Notes: a model not told the origin generated them from the sequence alone. DNA of 64,000 nt from Topomyia yanbarensis (GCF_030247195.1 NC_080671.1:466918766-466982765); one strand, 5' to 3'; positions 44,004 through 55,059 are shown, counted from the stretch's first letter. Numbers and translations: made by a program.

Positions 44004-44835
44004 ACAAGCTAACAACCTGTCGATTTCGGTCGCTAAGTTGCAAGCTAAAGAACAACCAACTTATCTAATCCCCCCTACACCCTCCGTACGTATAGACAAA
44101 ACAATGGATATAAGTTTCTGTAAATGTGTAAATGTTATAAAGTTACTTTTAACGCTAGGTTTTAGTATGCAACAACAATGTTCAATGTTTTAAAATTAGA
44201 CGAAAAGTTTGTGTCATGCTTAGTTAACTGATTTTACCAAACAAAACAACCTGGATTGAAAAACAAAAATGAGTCGTCAACATATTTACAAGTGGATGAA
44301 ATTAAATGTGATAACGAAAGAGTCAAAGGAATGGAAAGCGAGCCTTATCAGGAGTTTAGTAGCTATAGGCGAATGAGGTAGATCACATATCGGAATTAGA
44401 TGGCCATATTTTCGCTCTTTTGCTCCCTGGGAAAGGGAAGAGCTGCAACAGTGTATCTCTGTGTAATATTCCACTATTTGAGCTAATATTTAAGTCCCGA
44501 ATGCTTAGCAGTAAATTTTTAACAGTTTTATTTTAATGTCAGGAGATGGGTAAACAAAGAAGGAATAATGAGGGTGTGCTGTTTAGAGCCTAGTTCAAGC
44601 TAGTTGGAGTTGTGGTATATTTTTGATATCAAAGATTTTACGTGCAGGGAAAAACGAATCGTGCTTGTGGAGAGAGGAGAATATCTGTTCATCCTATTGG
44701 CCACAGTATATTACAATTACGATGTTTGAGTGACTGTACAGCTAGTAATGTAGACAATGTAGTATTTAAGTTGACTCAATTGTGAAAGTTTCAATGTGAA
44801 AAAGTTACAATAAATATTCCGGTTGACGGTATGAG
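44004..44835 (+). other. 3' UTR of the swiprosin-1-like gene
   Basis: The region follows the stop codon without another reading frame and ends in a poly(A) signal at 44809 with a GT-rich stretch (GGTTGACGGTATGAGTTG) behind it. The exact cleavage site is not visible. Confidence 0.65.
44809..44814 (+). terminator. Poly(A) signal AATAAA
   Basis: AATAAA about 800 bp after the swiprosin stop codon is followed by a GT-rich element from 44820. It is the best candidate for the gene's 3' end. Confidence 0.6.
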
Positions 44836-45478
44836 TTGCCTTATTTTAGTTTTAATGATACATTTAAAAAAATACAGGTGTGTGGATTAAGATGCTTATA
44901 TCTTTCTAAAATATTAACAAACAGCTGTTTAGCATTTAACTTCTCTCAACTGCGTGTTTTTGCCAAAAACTCATGGCATTTGAAATTTGGACAGGTTTTT
45001 AATCAAAATTACAGAAAAACTCACGCGAATGTTATGTTGGGAGCTATTGGTACAGTAATTATGATTAAACCAGTCGAATTGTTACAATCGAGTTGACACG
45101 GGAAATGAATAAATTGGAAACCAAGGATCCACACGATTAGTAACTTTAAACACGGTAAAGATGACTCGATTATTGTGGAGTTTGCAGCTAGGATTAACAT
45201 CAAATTGGCGAAAGAAAACACTATAAGCAATCTTGGTGAATGGTTGTTGTTAATAAGAATACTTATAGCGTTATCAGTTCGTACGGTGATCATTGGTTGG
45301 GATTAATGTTCAGTTGTTGACAATTTTTCTAGATTTTTAGAACGACGTGCACTGAGTGCACTAGCGCGAGTGACGGAAAGTTAAATAAGCACAAACCCAG
45401 TTGAGTCCGTTCGTGCTTTAAAAATGCCTACAGAAGCATGTATATCCGAAATGTGAAACGTGTATGCCAATAGGCTCA
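44836..45478. other. Unassigned DNA
   Basis: Open frames of 86 (+) and 90 (-) codons have no recognisable domain. Confidence 0.4.
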
Positions 45479-45745
45479 CTACCCTAGGTACCTACAAACC
45501 GCCAATAATATTTTGAAATGGGCGGGTTGGCTTATTTTTTTGAATCGTTTCACCTGACTTAATTCGGCATGGATATTAGATAACATACCACACTGAGCAA
45601 TGGTCACGTCGGAAAGTAATTTGTTCAGCTCATGGTCATTTCGACTGGCCAGCTGCACATGATGGGGTATGATCCTTGTCTCTTTATGTGCCAGCTCCAA
45701 TACTTCGGTGGCAAGATGTTCCATCACTACGGCGTATGGTTTCGG
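45479..45745 (-). pseudogene. Histone H2A relic
   Basis: The - strand reads [16 protein letters not shown], then directly [20 protein letters not shown], then [20 protein letters not shown]. This is the second half of the histone fold of canonical H2A. About seven residues of the loop after LELA are deleted, and the N-terminal half and C-terminal tail are absent. After SNIHA the frame continues with about 25 unrelated residues to a stop at 45479. It is most likely a truncated pseudogene. A short, fast-evolving H2A variant is a weaker alternative because the loop deletion would damage the fold. No stem-loop of a histone 3' end is visible. Confidence 0.8.
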
Positions 45746-46437
45746 ACGTCAGAAAACTGGAGATGTATGATGTATGTATGTATGTTGTAGCTAGCACGAA
45801 TGTAGCACACGAATGATACCGCTGTACTCGCTTCAGTTTATGTTCAACGCAAACGGGCCGGCCATCGATCGAAAACATTTTACTTCAATCGTCGAAGAGG
45901 TGGAGCTTCGAAAAACAAAATTGTCTGGTTCGCTTGTGGTCGAATTATACGGACCAATCAAGGCGCAGATAATAAATGCTTTGACATAATCCAATATTTC
46001 CGTTATTTTCCGTAATTGTATATTGTACGAAATTAGTTACAAAATTGTTTTACATATTTCCAATGAGAGAGCGCAAAAATCTATTTTTTTCATTCTGTGT
46101 ACCGGCAGATAATCATGATAAAAAATCGGGTAAAATTCCAGCCGAAAATTTTGAAACGGGTCCCCTATATTAAAAGGGGTTTAGCATGAGAAATCCAGCC
46201 CACTGCACACACAAGCATAAAAATTACCCAATGCAGGCTCACAGCCAGCGCGTACACGTTGCACCCTGTAGTGCTGAACACAATCCGGAACCATCCTGCT
46301 CATCCACATTGCAGATCGTGTGTACGCGACTCGAAATTGTCGCTTTTCCAAACTCGTTTGAGTATGCGGGTCAAACATTGTGGTGAAGAGCCGACGATAG
46401 CTCTAACTCAACGGAGCTGAAGGTTTTTTTTTACATA
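45746..46437. other. Unassigned DNA
   Basis: Overlapping frames of 64-66 codons lack domains. Nothing else is recognised before the LTR at 46438. Confidence 0.4.
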
Positions 46438-46473
46438 TGTTCTGGCATCACTGGCAGTTGAAACGTTGCACCC

Positions 46474-46861
46474 CAATATGGAGAAAGGTGAGAACATTTG
46501 ACACTTTGGAGTGTATTAGTTTTATATTTGCAAAATTAAGCATGGCGGCCGGGGCCCTTGAAGTAAACATAAACATCCGAACGAGCATCATTATTCTTTG
46601 GCGCCCGATGAAAAGTGAGAAAAGGCCGGGCTTCACATCCGATCTACCGATTAGAACACTTGGGGACACTTTTTACCACGAAAAAAACCGATTAAATGAA
46701 CTATGGCCGAACCAAAACAAAACTTATGGCAACCGAAAGGCCCACTACGTCATTTGTTTGTGCTTTTCTTCTTCATATCCTCTTGTTTTTTCGGCTTCAT
46801 CAAAGAAAAATGACAACCGCACTCACACACAGAAAAAAAGTGTACACCTGTATCCGTCTTG
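46474..46861. mobile_element. 388-bp insertion in the BEL left LTR with 9-bp duplication
   Basis: GTTGCACCC at 46465-46473 is repeated at 46862-46870, and the intervening 388 bp are absent from the right LTR. The insert begins CAATATGGAGAAAGG and ends CCGTCTTG; only weak terminal symmetry (CAA/TTG) is visible. A 9-bp duplication could fit a Mutator-like element. Confidence 0.6.
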
Positions 46862-47179
46862 GTTGCACCCGGGTCGAATTGACAGATGCAACAAATTAGT
46901 TGTCATGCTGACAGACGAAGAAGTGCATTGCGAAGGTAGTAGACAGAGAACGATAGAAGAGGACTGAAGCATAAGTAAATAAACAGCATAAGAGGGCAAG
47001 CAGAATAAAACCATTTTGAAAGTGATAGTAGTAGATAGTAAAATACGTTGGACTAGGCAAATAGAATTTGCGAGCAAGGAGAACAATTATTCGGATGGTG
47101 GATAGATTACAGATTTAGCTGTACTGAAGAAAATAAGATCCAGAATACGAAAGTTTGTGAAACAACTGCACAGTAAAAA

Positions 47180-48955
47180 ATGGCAGATTTTCTAAAATCT
47201 TGTTTTCACCTGGCATCCGAACAAAATCAAAAAAATGTTTATCGGAAAGTGTGCAGGATGGCTTCTTCTCCTTCGAAGCACGAGAAGTGTTTGTATTGCA
47301 AGCTAGCGGAATCCGATGACATCGATTGGGTCCAATGCGAAGAATGTCAGTATTGGGCTCATTTCTCGTGTGCAGGTGTCAAACAAGAGATAGCAAACGT
47401 TACTTGGCGTTGTCCGCGATGCTCTCCGCAAAGCGCTCGGCGTCTTAAAGTTCCAGAGACTACGGCTAAGAAGTGCGGGAAGAAGTCCGCCCCGAATAGC
47501 GATGCAGGGTTCGATTGTGGAGCTGGTTCCGTCTTAGACCTGACTGAACAGCAGTTGGAAGAGGAACAGCTAGCAATGGAGAAGGCTTTTGCAAAGCAGA
47601 TCTAGTGCTGCTGCTGCTGCTGAAAATGCTTGACTGCCAATTGGCCGCAGAGCGTGAATTCTCAAAGAAGCGGGACGCTATTTGGAAACAGCTTGACGAC
47701 AGCATTAATAAGGCCAATATGGAGCTGTCGGCGGTGCTTCTGCCTCCAAACCGGAACAGAAGGTGAAAAACTGGATGCTGTATTATCGCGGAGCCTACCC
47801 AAAGCAAGGATATCGGCAGACGGCTGATAAAGTCGCGTGTCCGACAATCAGGTGCCGTTAGATAAGTCGTTCGTTGTCCAAGCTGGACAATTCGAGCGAA
47901 GTAACGAAGATGTGAGTGACGGTGAAGTTTCTGATGTCCCGCCGAGTAGATGCAGTCGCAACAGAAATGGGCCAGGTTGTATCGTCCCGATCAGAAACAC
48001 ATAACAGAAATATTTCAAAACTATATCTCGCATTGTTACTTGCTATAAATTTCTGTTATTTTAACTACTAACGAGACGTAATTTATAACACAATATGTTA
48101 CAAAAATTGTGTTCTGTTATAATCTTGTTATTTCATTCTGATCGGGATCAGCTAGCTGCTCGAAAAGCGGTCTCACAGAACCTTCCCAAGTTTAAAGGAG
48201 AAGCAGAAGTTTGGCCGTTGTTTATCAGCTGCTTCGAGTATACGACTGCAGCCTGCGGGTTCTCAAACCTCGAGAATTTGAAGCGTTTGCAGGACTGTCT
48301 ACAGGGTGACGCACTTGAGGCGGTCAGGAGTCGGCTAGTGCTGCCGGATTCTGTTCCGGATGTGATCAGTGATCTTCGGAATCTGTTTGGAAAACCGGCG
48401 AAGCTGCTCAAAACGTTGTTGTCGAAGGTGAGGAACGCGACGTCACCGAAAGCTGATCGATTGGAGACGTTCATCAGCTTCGGGATAACTGCTAACGGGA
48501 TAACGGTGAAACAGTTATGCGACCACCTTGAAGCGTCAGGACTCTGCGACCAGCTAAACAACCTGATGCTGGTGCAGGAGTTAGCTGACAAGTTACCACC
48601 GAGCTACAAACTGGATTGGGTAGACAGTCCATTGCATGGTCACGAACTTCACAAATGACATCGTTTCGGACGTGTCGGAGGTAACGGAGTTCTCGACGTT
48701 GTCGCTAAGCGAGTGCGAGCATTCGCGGATGGGGAAAGGATGTTCCCGAAAGAAGGAGTTCGTCCATCTTCATGACGCGGACCAGATTTCTGATGATGTT
48801 CGAAGAGAGACAGTAACTAAGCCGTACTGGATCTGTAAGCTGACGGATCATCTCATTAGGTGCTGTGAGGAGTTTAAGCCGATGAACGTTGCCGCCAGGT
48901 TGAGAGAAGTTGAGCGACAAGGAGGCTTTCGTGGCGCTTGATCATGGGAGATGGT
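47180..48955 (+). pseudogene. BEL/Pao Gag-like gene with PHD finger, broken
   Basis: A PHD finger (C4HC3) lies near the start: CLYC, VQCEEC, WAHFSC and WRCPRC, about residues 36-81 from the Met at 47180; a second Met at 47258 may be the real start. A TAG at 47603 ends the first frame and a coiled-coil stretch (MLDCQLAAEREFSKKRDAIW) continues in another. After a MITE at 47993-48139 comes the DUF1759 core: DQLAARKAVSQNLPKFKGEA, WPLFISCFEYTTAACG and LKTLLSKVRNATSPKADRLE. A zinc-knuckle remnant (KPYWICKLTDHLIRCCEEF) has its first Cys changed to Tyr. PHD plus DUF1759 is typical of mosquito BEL elements. Several frame breaks make it inactive. Confidence 0.85.
47993..48139. mobile_element. 147-bp MITE in the BEL Gag region, GATC duplication
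   Basis: The insert is AT-rich and breaks the Gag reading frame. GATC lies at 47989-47992 and 48140-48143. The ends AGAAACACATAACAG and the inverted right end AGAATGAAATAACAAG are related. CTGTTAT/ATAACAG motifs repeat inside. Confidence 0.6.
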
Positions 48956-48956
48956 A

Positions 48957-49472
48957 GACAGGCGAAATTCTGCAGACAGTAGTGGTTGAAGCGGAAGACA
49001 TGCTAAACTCGTCCGCTAACGTACGTGTCTCAATAGTCTGACGGAGGCACTCACTCCAAACCACTTTTTGCGGGGACTCTCTCCAAATCAGCCTAGCATG
49101 AATCTTCCCCCACCTCATCCAGCAGTAGCACTTCAAGACGTGTTTCAGTGTTCACAGTAGCTGGCCATCAGTTTGTGGGAACGTTTGATCAAGGAGTATG
49201 TTCCTTTGCTGAACCAGAGGACGAAGTGGTTTGGTGAGTCGAGACCATTAGGAGTTGGAGACTTGGTTTACGTGGCAGCAGGTAGCAACCGGAAGTGCTG
49301 GATCCGCGGGGTGATAGAAGAGGTCATCGTGTCCGGCGATGGACGAAATCGGCAGGCCTGGGTACGCACAAACAGTGGACGATATAGACGAACAACCGCA
49401 AAACTGGCCGTGGTGGAGTTTGGTAACTCCGAACTGGATACGAGCTCCAGGGTCAGTTTACGAGCCGGGGAA
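48957..49472 (+). pseudogene. BEL/Pao Pol C-terminal fragment (DUF5641-type)
   Basis: The reading runs EILQTVVVEAEDMLN, then EALTPNHFLRGLSPNQPSMN, then after a stop WERLIKEYVPLLNQRTKWFG, PLGVGDLVYVAAGSNRKCWI and RGVIEEVIVSGDGRNRQAWV. This is the end of the BEL integrase followed by the DUF5641-type domain. It joins the Gag zinc-knuckle region directly, so about 4 kb of a normal BEL element is missing. The last frame ends at 49520 inside the LTR. Confidence 0.85.
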
Positions 49473-49582
49473 TATTCTGGCATCACCGGCAGTTGCAACG
49501 TTCCACTCGTGTCGAATTGACAGATGCAACAAATAAACTGTCATGCTGACAGATGAAGATGTGCATCGTGAAGGTAGAAACT
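49473..49582 (+). repeat. Right LTR of the BEL element, truncated
   Basis: This stretch matches the left LTR at 46438-46473 and 46862-46945 and then stops matching after GAAGGTAG. A purine run (CCGGGGAA) directly before it may be the polypurine tract. The first TG has become TA. Confidence 0.7.
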
Positions 49583-51431
49583 GAAACCTTCCGTAACGTA
49601 AGATCGTGTCGCCATAGCTATTCCCATCATATGTATCATATTATTAATGCGATCATACACAATGTGTTTTAGGATGTTAAACAAATCATCGACAGACCGA
49701 ATTTGGCCGGAGCTCCACGTCTTGCTTCTGCGATTCACTCATCTCTTTAGTTCGCCAGTAACCATTAAAAGTACATGAAGAGCATAATACCACCTAAGAT
49801 TGGTAAATAGAGAAATTTGCAATTAAACTTCCTCTCATCAGTTTCTGTCACTGATATAGTTCTAGACAATGTCAGGTATTGTGCCTTTTAGGCGCAAAAT
49901 GGTCTATTTTAAATTTGTGTTTTGGTAGAAATATCGCATCAAAAGCTAGTCAAGTGTTTACCAAAATGAGAAACTGTTTATCGGGACCAAACATGGCCTA
50001 ATATTTTTGCTTGAATTGATGGGACTACCTGGTAAACCTATAGTTACTATATTCATAGTTAGGCGGACACAAAAACCGGAAAATTGGCAGCTCTTATTTC
50101 AGAAAAAAAAACACTGGCATCCCATGCAAATGTTCAAGCACTGGCATAATAGTTTCATTGTTGACGTCGTCAGTAAGAACTTTACATGCACGAATAGCAA
50201 AACAAATTCGAAGCTATGATGTGGTTTCATACTTGTGCGAAAGCGAATGTCTCTTGGTGTTACAGAAAAAAAATTGTTTATTTTCGATTGGCTCCGGCAT
50301 TTGACATGTTCAATTGGCTTCGCGTCCGCTCATAGTATTTCCGTTTAACTATGAATATAGCAACAATAGGTAAACCCACACCATTAAGGACATGCTGAAT
50401 AGTCACAAGGTGGCAGCTAAAATGGCTGCCGTCGTTTCTGCTTCTTCTTTTTATATCATCGTCAAAATCAAAGCATTGCATTGGCGCGCAAGACAAAATC
50501 GTTTGTAAGTTAAATGTCTTATCTCATGTCCAGCATGTCCCTTGGCATAGACAGACTTGTCCATCTTTACCGTCGGAACTAACAAATATCCTCCTCTCGT
50601 GATACTTGTGGACTGCGCAGTAGTATATACGGCCTCTAGCAAAAGCAAGTATTGGACTAACATTCCTTCCCTTTCCTTCCGCGATCTACGTTCCGGCCTG
50701 GCTGGCGCCGGCATTGATCAATAAACACTTTACAATTACCAGGAGTTGCACATTGAAAGATGCTTCGCTACTCCCAAGCATAATTATCTACTTATTCCCT
50801 GTGCAACTTCAGCTAGTCCAGATCGATAACGGAGTAGCGGTGGTCGCACAAGCTCAAGCTCAAAGGGTACTCTACACATTCCAACAAACAATTTAGCTGG
50901 ATAATTGCTTGAACAGCTCTTGTTCAGCTTCTTCTCCTTGTCAAAGGCTTCTTCAGCCTTCTTTGTTTGTTGGAATAGCAGAATTTATTTGAATTCTTCG
51001 GATAAAAAAAATTCTTTTAAAGTACTCGATACTGATTATTTGTTAATTTGTTCTTATGTTGCTAAATAATCGAGATAATCAATTAATAGCGGCCAATTAA
51101 TCGAACTAATCGTTTGGCACGAATAAAATATTCGATTATTGATTAAGCGATTAATCTAAAAAATCAGACATCCCTAAAACTACCAGAACAGTCGGGTCAC
51201 AGAAAATAGAGAGTATTCAGCTATTTGTGTGCCATTATCGTCTAGTTCGTAATATGTCAACAGTCCTGCTATTGACAATAGTTGTTTACGGTATCCACCC
51301 AGTAAGAGGAAGTCGTCCCACGTTAGTCCAATGCGTTCAATGAATGCCCGACATCCTTAACTGGGCGTTGCTGTCAAGCTGGCGTGAACCTGCGTGCATA
51401 TAACGAGAGTGACGATACTGTCAAAATTGGA
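49583..51431. other. Mostly unassigned DNA with an inverted pair
   Basis: An inverted pair lies at about 50020-50065 and 50340-50395: CTATATTCATAGTTA on the left pairs with TAACTATGAATATAG on the right, with related flanks on both sides (GGTAAACCTATAG against ATAGGTAAACC). Open frames on opposite strands over the two arms read alike (PIVTIFIVRR and PIVAIFIVKR), which follows from the inversion. No other gene or element is defined. Confidence 0.45.
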
Positions 51432-51710
51432 ACAATGATTATTTGAAGACTTTTTTTTCATTAGGTCCAATCTGCAAATGAGAGCCCACTTTTTTCGCTT
51501 TTTCTTTCGATTATTACTGCGAAACCATAAAACTTTTTAAACATTTATCAGTATGTTTCGAAAGATCGAGGTTTTTACTAGCTTATTATGCATATAGGTG
51601 AAGGGAAATCAGAATGGTGATCCAGTAATTCGCGGAAGAGAAAGTGAACAAAGAGAGGCTCTCTTTTGCAGATAGGACCTATTGAAAAAATAGTCTTCAT
51701 TTGTCATTGT
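51432..51710. mobile_element. ~280-bp MITE with ~45-bp inverted ends
   Basis: ACAATGATTATTTGAAGACT continues on the left as TTTTTTTCATTAGGTCCAAT and CTGCAAATGAGAGCC. The right end mirrors this as GGCTCTCTTTTGCAGATAGG, ACCTATTGAAAAAATAGTCT and TCATTTGTCATTGT. I could not define the target duplication. Confidence 0.7.
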
Positions 51711-51748
51711 CATTCCAAACGAGTCAAATCTATGTATTTTGAGAAAAG

Positions 51749-51818
51749 AGATTATAACTACTGGAGGTCGCATGTCGCTGCTAACACTGAAAATTTATCA
51801 TTTCGCTCTCACATATGC
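51749..51818. mobile_element. Truncated MITE of the GATTATAAC family
   Basis: AGATTATAACTACTGGAGGT followed by CGCATGTCGCTG matches the left half of the complete copy at 58198-58335. It ends where a TACACAGC element begins. Confidence 0.6.
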
Positions 51819-52085
51819 TACACAGCAAAAAAAATCTTGTGATATCACATCAAAATCGCTGCACATCGCTCTTTAGATAGAGTAGTGTGATATTACACGA
51901 GTGAGTGCTATGTGGAACGACGTAAACTAAATGATGCAATGAAAAGGATGTGTTGAAGAATGATGTATTGCACTCAATGCTATGGCGAACGATGTGATAA
52001 CAAACGACGTAATGTAGAATGATGTAATTGCAAATGGTGTAACGGCCTATGGTGTAATAACGAACGATGTAAAAGGGAACAATAT
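51819..52085. repeat. TACACAGC-type element end with a GAYGTAA motif array
   Basis: TACACAGCAAAAAAAATCTT followed by GTGATATCACA is the same terminus as the right end (inverted) of the element at 59588-60218. From 51915 to 52075 an AAYGAYGTAA-like motif occurs about nine times at roughly 15- to 25-bp spacing. The other end of the element was not found. Confidence 0.55.
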
Positions 52086-52600
52086 ATACTCAGGTGCACT
52101 ATAAACGCAAAGTAAAATATTGCTCACAAAACACTTGATTAAATCGTCTGTAATTTTGTGAAATCTTATTATTTTTGGAAAAAAAAATTTGCAGCGTAAT
52201 CTTTCAATAGGTTGTCATTCGAGTTGTCATTATACGCGCCCTTGAAACCGTTTTTGGTTTATCCATAAATGATCTAACCTATTAAATTTGGCACGCATAA
52301 TAACAACATACTAATAAAGAACTCCCCTTTTGTAGTCCAATCATATTAAGATTTGAAAAAGCTAGATTATATCAAGCGTTTCTGGGGCCAATATTTTATC
52401 CGGCGGTAACTGTGCACCTGAGTAAGATAGAGTGAGTCGCTACAAAAAGTATGAAAAGAGATGTGATATGAAAGCTTTGGTAGTCAGCTAAATTTTACAT
52501 TAAAGCAAACTATATTTTAATAAATTTGGTATGTTCGAACCTATAACTTGTTAATAAATAAAACATTTGTGTTTGAAAGAAAAATTTAACTACTTTGGAG
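52086..52600. other. Unassigned AT-rich DNA
   Basis: I see no gene or defined repeat. Confidence 0.4.
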
Positions 52601-52605
52601 GCCAT

Positions 52606-52865
52606 TTCACAAATTCCAAAGGAAAGGAAACAACCGATTCCGACTCAATCGGTTCCGGAATGGTTTGGCTGGGTGGAGGTGTAATAATGTCGGCCATTTT
52701 GAAAGTTCCATGTAAACCTGTCAATCCAGTCGAACTCGGCTACCAAACGAAATGACGATACTAACACACCTGGTGATGATATATCAACTACATTCGAAAA
52801 TGTCTTCGATTTTATACAACTTCAAAACTGGAGTTGGACGTCTGTTCTCTGTGATTATACGTCCA
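52606..52865. repeat. Direct repeat unit, copy 1
   Basis: This stretch is related to 53850-54105 in the same order and orientation: AAACAACCGATTCCG, TCAATCGGTT/TCTATCGGTT, CTGGGTRGAGG, CACCTGGT and GGACGTCTGTTCTCTGTG. Similarity is interrupted by small indels. No coding role is apparent. Confidence 0.65.
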
Positions 52866-53089
52866 TTCAATGGCGCGGTTGTGTGATTGATTTGCGCTCA
52901 TGCGCTGAAGTCGACGTCTCATACTGAAAATAAAGGAAATGATATAAATTATTGTTGTTACTATTAACGATATGTCGGTCTGTCCGATGTCGATCAGATT
53001 TTCTGAGGTGAACTAGGTTTAATCGCGTCTTACTTCGCAATTGAAAATTTGAGTATATAAATATTCTTGTTGCTTTTCGTTTTTACATT

Positions 53090-53500
53090 TCTTACAAAAG
53101 AAATGTATAGGATTCGCTCAAACTTTGAAAACTTTCTCCGAGGCCCGGAGGGCCGAGTATCATATACCAATCGACTTAGCTCGACAAAATGAGACAATGT
53201 CTGTATGTGTGTGTGTATGTATGTATGTACAAAATGTCATGTAATTATCTCAGCAATGGATGAACCGATCTTAATGAAACTAGTTTCAAATGAAAGGCCT
53301 AACGTTGCCATTTGACACTATTATTTCTGATTTTCGATATATTGTTTACTTTCTGAGATATGGATTTTGTCAACACACGACAGGATTTTTGCAAATAACT
53401 TTTGAACAATGTAATATTGCTCACAAACTGCACATAAATAGAAAGCTTGTAAAAATACCTTTCTAACAAGCTATAGATTGCGCAAGCGGCGAAGATATTA
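53090..53500. repeat. Interspersed repeat with the GAGGCCCGGAGGGCCGAG core
   Basis: The palindrome-like GAGGCCCGGAGGGCCGAG at about 53140 is followed by a (GTAT)n-like stretch at about 53195-53225 and a conserved-looking ATGGATGAACCGATCTTAAT. This arrangement is widespread in insect genomes as an interspersed repeat of unclear class. Only one copy is in the window, so the call rests on recognition. Confidence 0.45.
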
Positions 53501-53849
53501 AACATTTTGTATTTTTATTCCTCGCTTACCAATTTCCACTAACTAAAAATGAGATTGTTTCATACAGAGTATTGCTTTACTGGTGTTTAGGGGCAAAACT
53601 AAACCGATTTTAAATATCGGGGTATGAAAACACATCTACGTGATTCAAGGAATTCGATGTTGAGAACATTTTGTGAATTACAACAGAGAACAGACATCGA
53701 TGATCGAACAAAAATATTTAAAAAACGTGTGTAAACATTTGAATTCATATACGAAAAACACTAGCGCCGCCACACCAACCTATCCTAACTATCCGTCAAA
53801 TCGATTCCGGAACCGGTTCGAAATTCTGGATGGATTCAACATGGAATCT

Positions 53850-54105
53850 AGCTCAAAGAAAACAACCGATTCCGGTTCTATCGGTTGACGCATTTGAGCT
53901 GGAAGTCATGCTGGAATTCCGAATCGGCTCCGGACTAGTTTGACTGGGTAGAGGAATAACCGCTGTCAATTCTGTCGCACTCAGCCACAAAAAAACATGA
54001 CGACAGTAGCGCACCTGGTTTAGATATCCAAACTTTCTTCGAAACCGTTAGAGATTTTACACAAGTTGAATGCTGAAGATGGACGTCTGTTCTCTGTGGA
54101 ATTAC
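53850..54105. repeat. Direct repeat unit, copy 2
   Basis: Partner of 52606-52865, about 1.24 kb downstream in the same orientation. Between the copies lies the GAGGCCCGG-type repeat. Confidence 0.65.
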
Positions 54106-54534
54106 CTTTATAACAAGTTAACTATTTCTCAAAAACCAATATATAAGTTCACTTCAAAGACAAAATTATTTGTTGATAAAGAAACAGTGAGTTCTAGTAT
54201 TTATCCCTTGGATTAGGCATTGCGTTCAATCATGAGGTAAATGTTGGATGGTATATCAATACACAGATCAAAAAGTAATTCACCTAGTCGTGAGATAAAA
54301 GATTTCTCATATAATTATACTCGTGGCGTCACCGAAAGCAACTGTATGTTTGAAGCCCAAAAATCTAGCGAAAATTTAGCTCTTTTGCAAGATTTAGGTT
54401 ATACTGGTTATGGCGCAAAAATTACTACTTACATTATTTATGATAAGAATGTAAGAAATCAATATATCATAATAATATACCTATAAAAATAATATCACTG
54501 CATTAACCATCATTTGCCATTCCTCACACGCCCC

Positions 54535-54538
<4 letters not shown>
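54106..54538. other. Unassigned AT-rich DNA with an 81-codon frame
   Basis: The frame at 54241-54486 (+) has no recognised domain. Confidence 0.35.

Positions 54539-54590
<52 letters not shown>
54539..54590. repeat. (CT)n microsatellite, about 52 bp
   Basis: About 26 uninterrupted CT dinucleotides. An open frame through it (poly Ser-Leu) is an artefact of the repeat. Confidence 0.95.
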
Positions 54591-54594
<4 letters not shown>

Positions 54595-54737
54595 CTCTTC
54601 TATCGCATCTATCTAGCTATTTCTGTATCCATTTCTAAGTTGCGTGATAAGATCTTCTGTCAATCTGAAATATTTGTTAATTGTAATGTAATTTTTTGTC
54701 TGCTACATCAACTCAATTTTAATTCAATTGTATTCAA

Positions 54738-54892
54738 AGCCTCCCACTGAGACGTCCAAAAAATTGTTTCAAAATCGTTCAACACGGGTCCAACGATGGA
54801 CGTTCGTTGAACGGTTATTTGGACGTTGTCCAAATTGGTCCAACGAACGTCCTTCATTGGACGATTTTGAAACCAACCGTTCTTAGAGGGCT
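54738..54892. mobile_element. ~155-bp MITE-like inverted repeat
   Basis: TTTCAAAATCGTTCAA...GGACGTTCGTTGA on the left pairs with CAACGAACGTCC...TTGGACGATTTTGAAA on the right. One arm has an extra ~10 bases. The outer ends AGCCTCCC and GAGGGCT are loosely inverted. Confidence 0.6.
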
Positions 54893-55059
54893 GTATCTAC
54901 ACTATAATTAGGGAAATTCATGGCTATATCAGAAAAATATTTGGCTTAACTGGATAATATGAAAGTTTGACGATGAAAATTTTCAAAAGATTTGATTCAT
55001 TTGATTTATTTAAACTATTCGTATCTCTATTGAATTTTGAATGAAATATATGCTCAAAG

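Larger units (their letters stand above)
46438..49582 (+). mobile_element. BEL/Pao LTR retrotransposon, internally deleted
   Basis: Related terminal repeats begin at 46438 (TGTTCTGGCATCACTGGCAG) and 49473 (TATTCTGGCATCACCGGCAG). Both continue with AACGTT, GTCGAATTGACAGATGCAAC and GTCATGCTGACAGA. The interior encodes a PHD-finger Gag-like protein, a DUF1759-type Gag core, a zinc-knuckle remnant, and then directly the end of Pol. Protease, RT, RNase H and the integrase core have been lost at a junction near 48955. The left LTR carries a 388-bp insertion and the Gag region a 147-bp MITE. Confidence 0.85.

Noticed and set aside
54514..54750. Open frame with poly Ser-Leu
   Set aside because: It runs through the (CT)n microsatellite.
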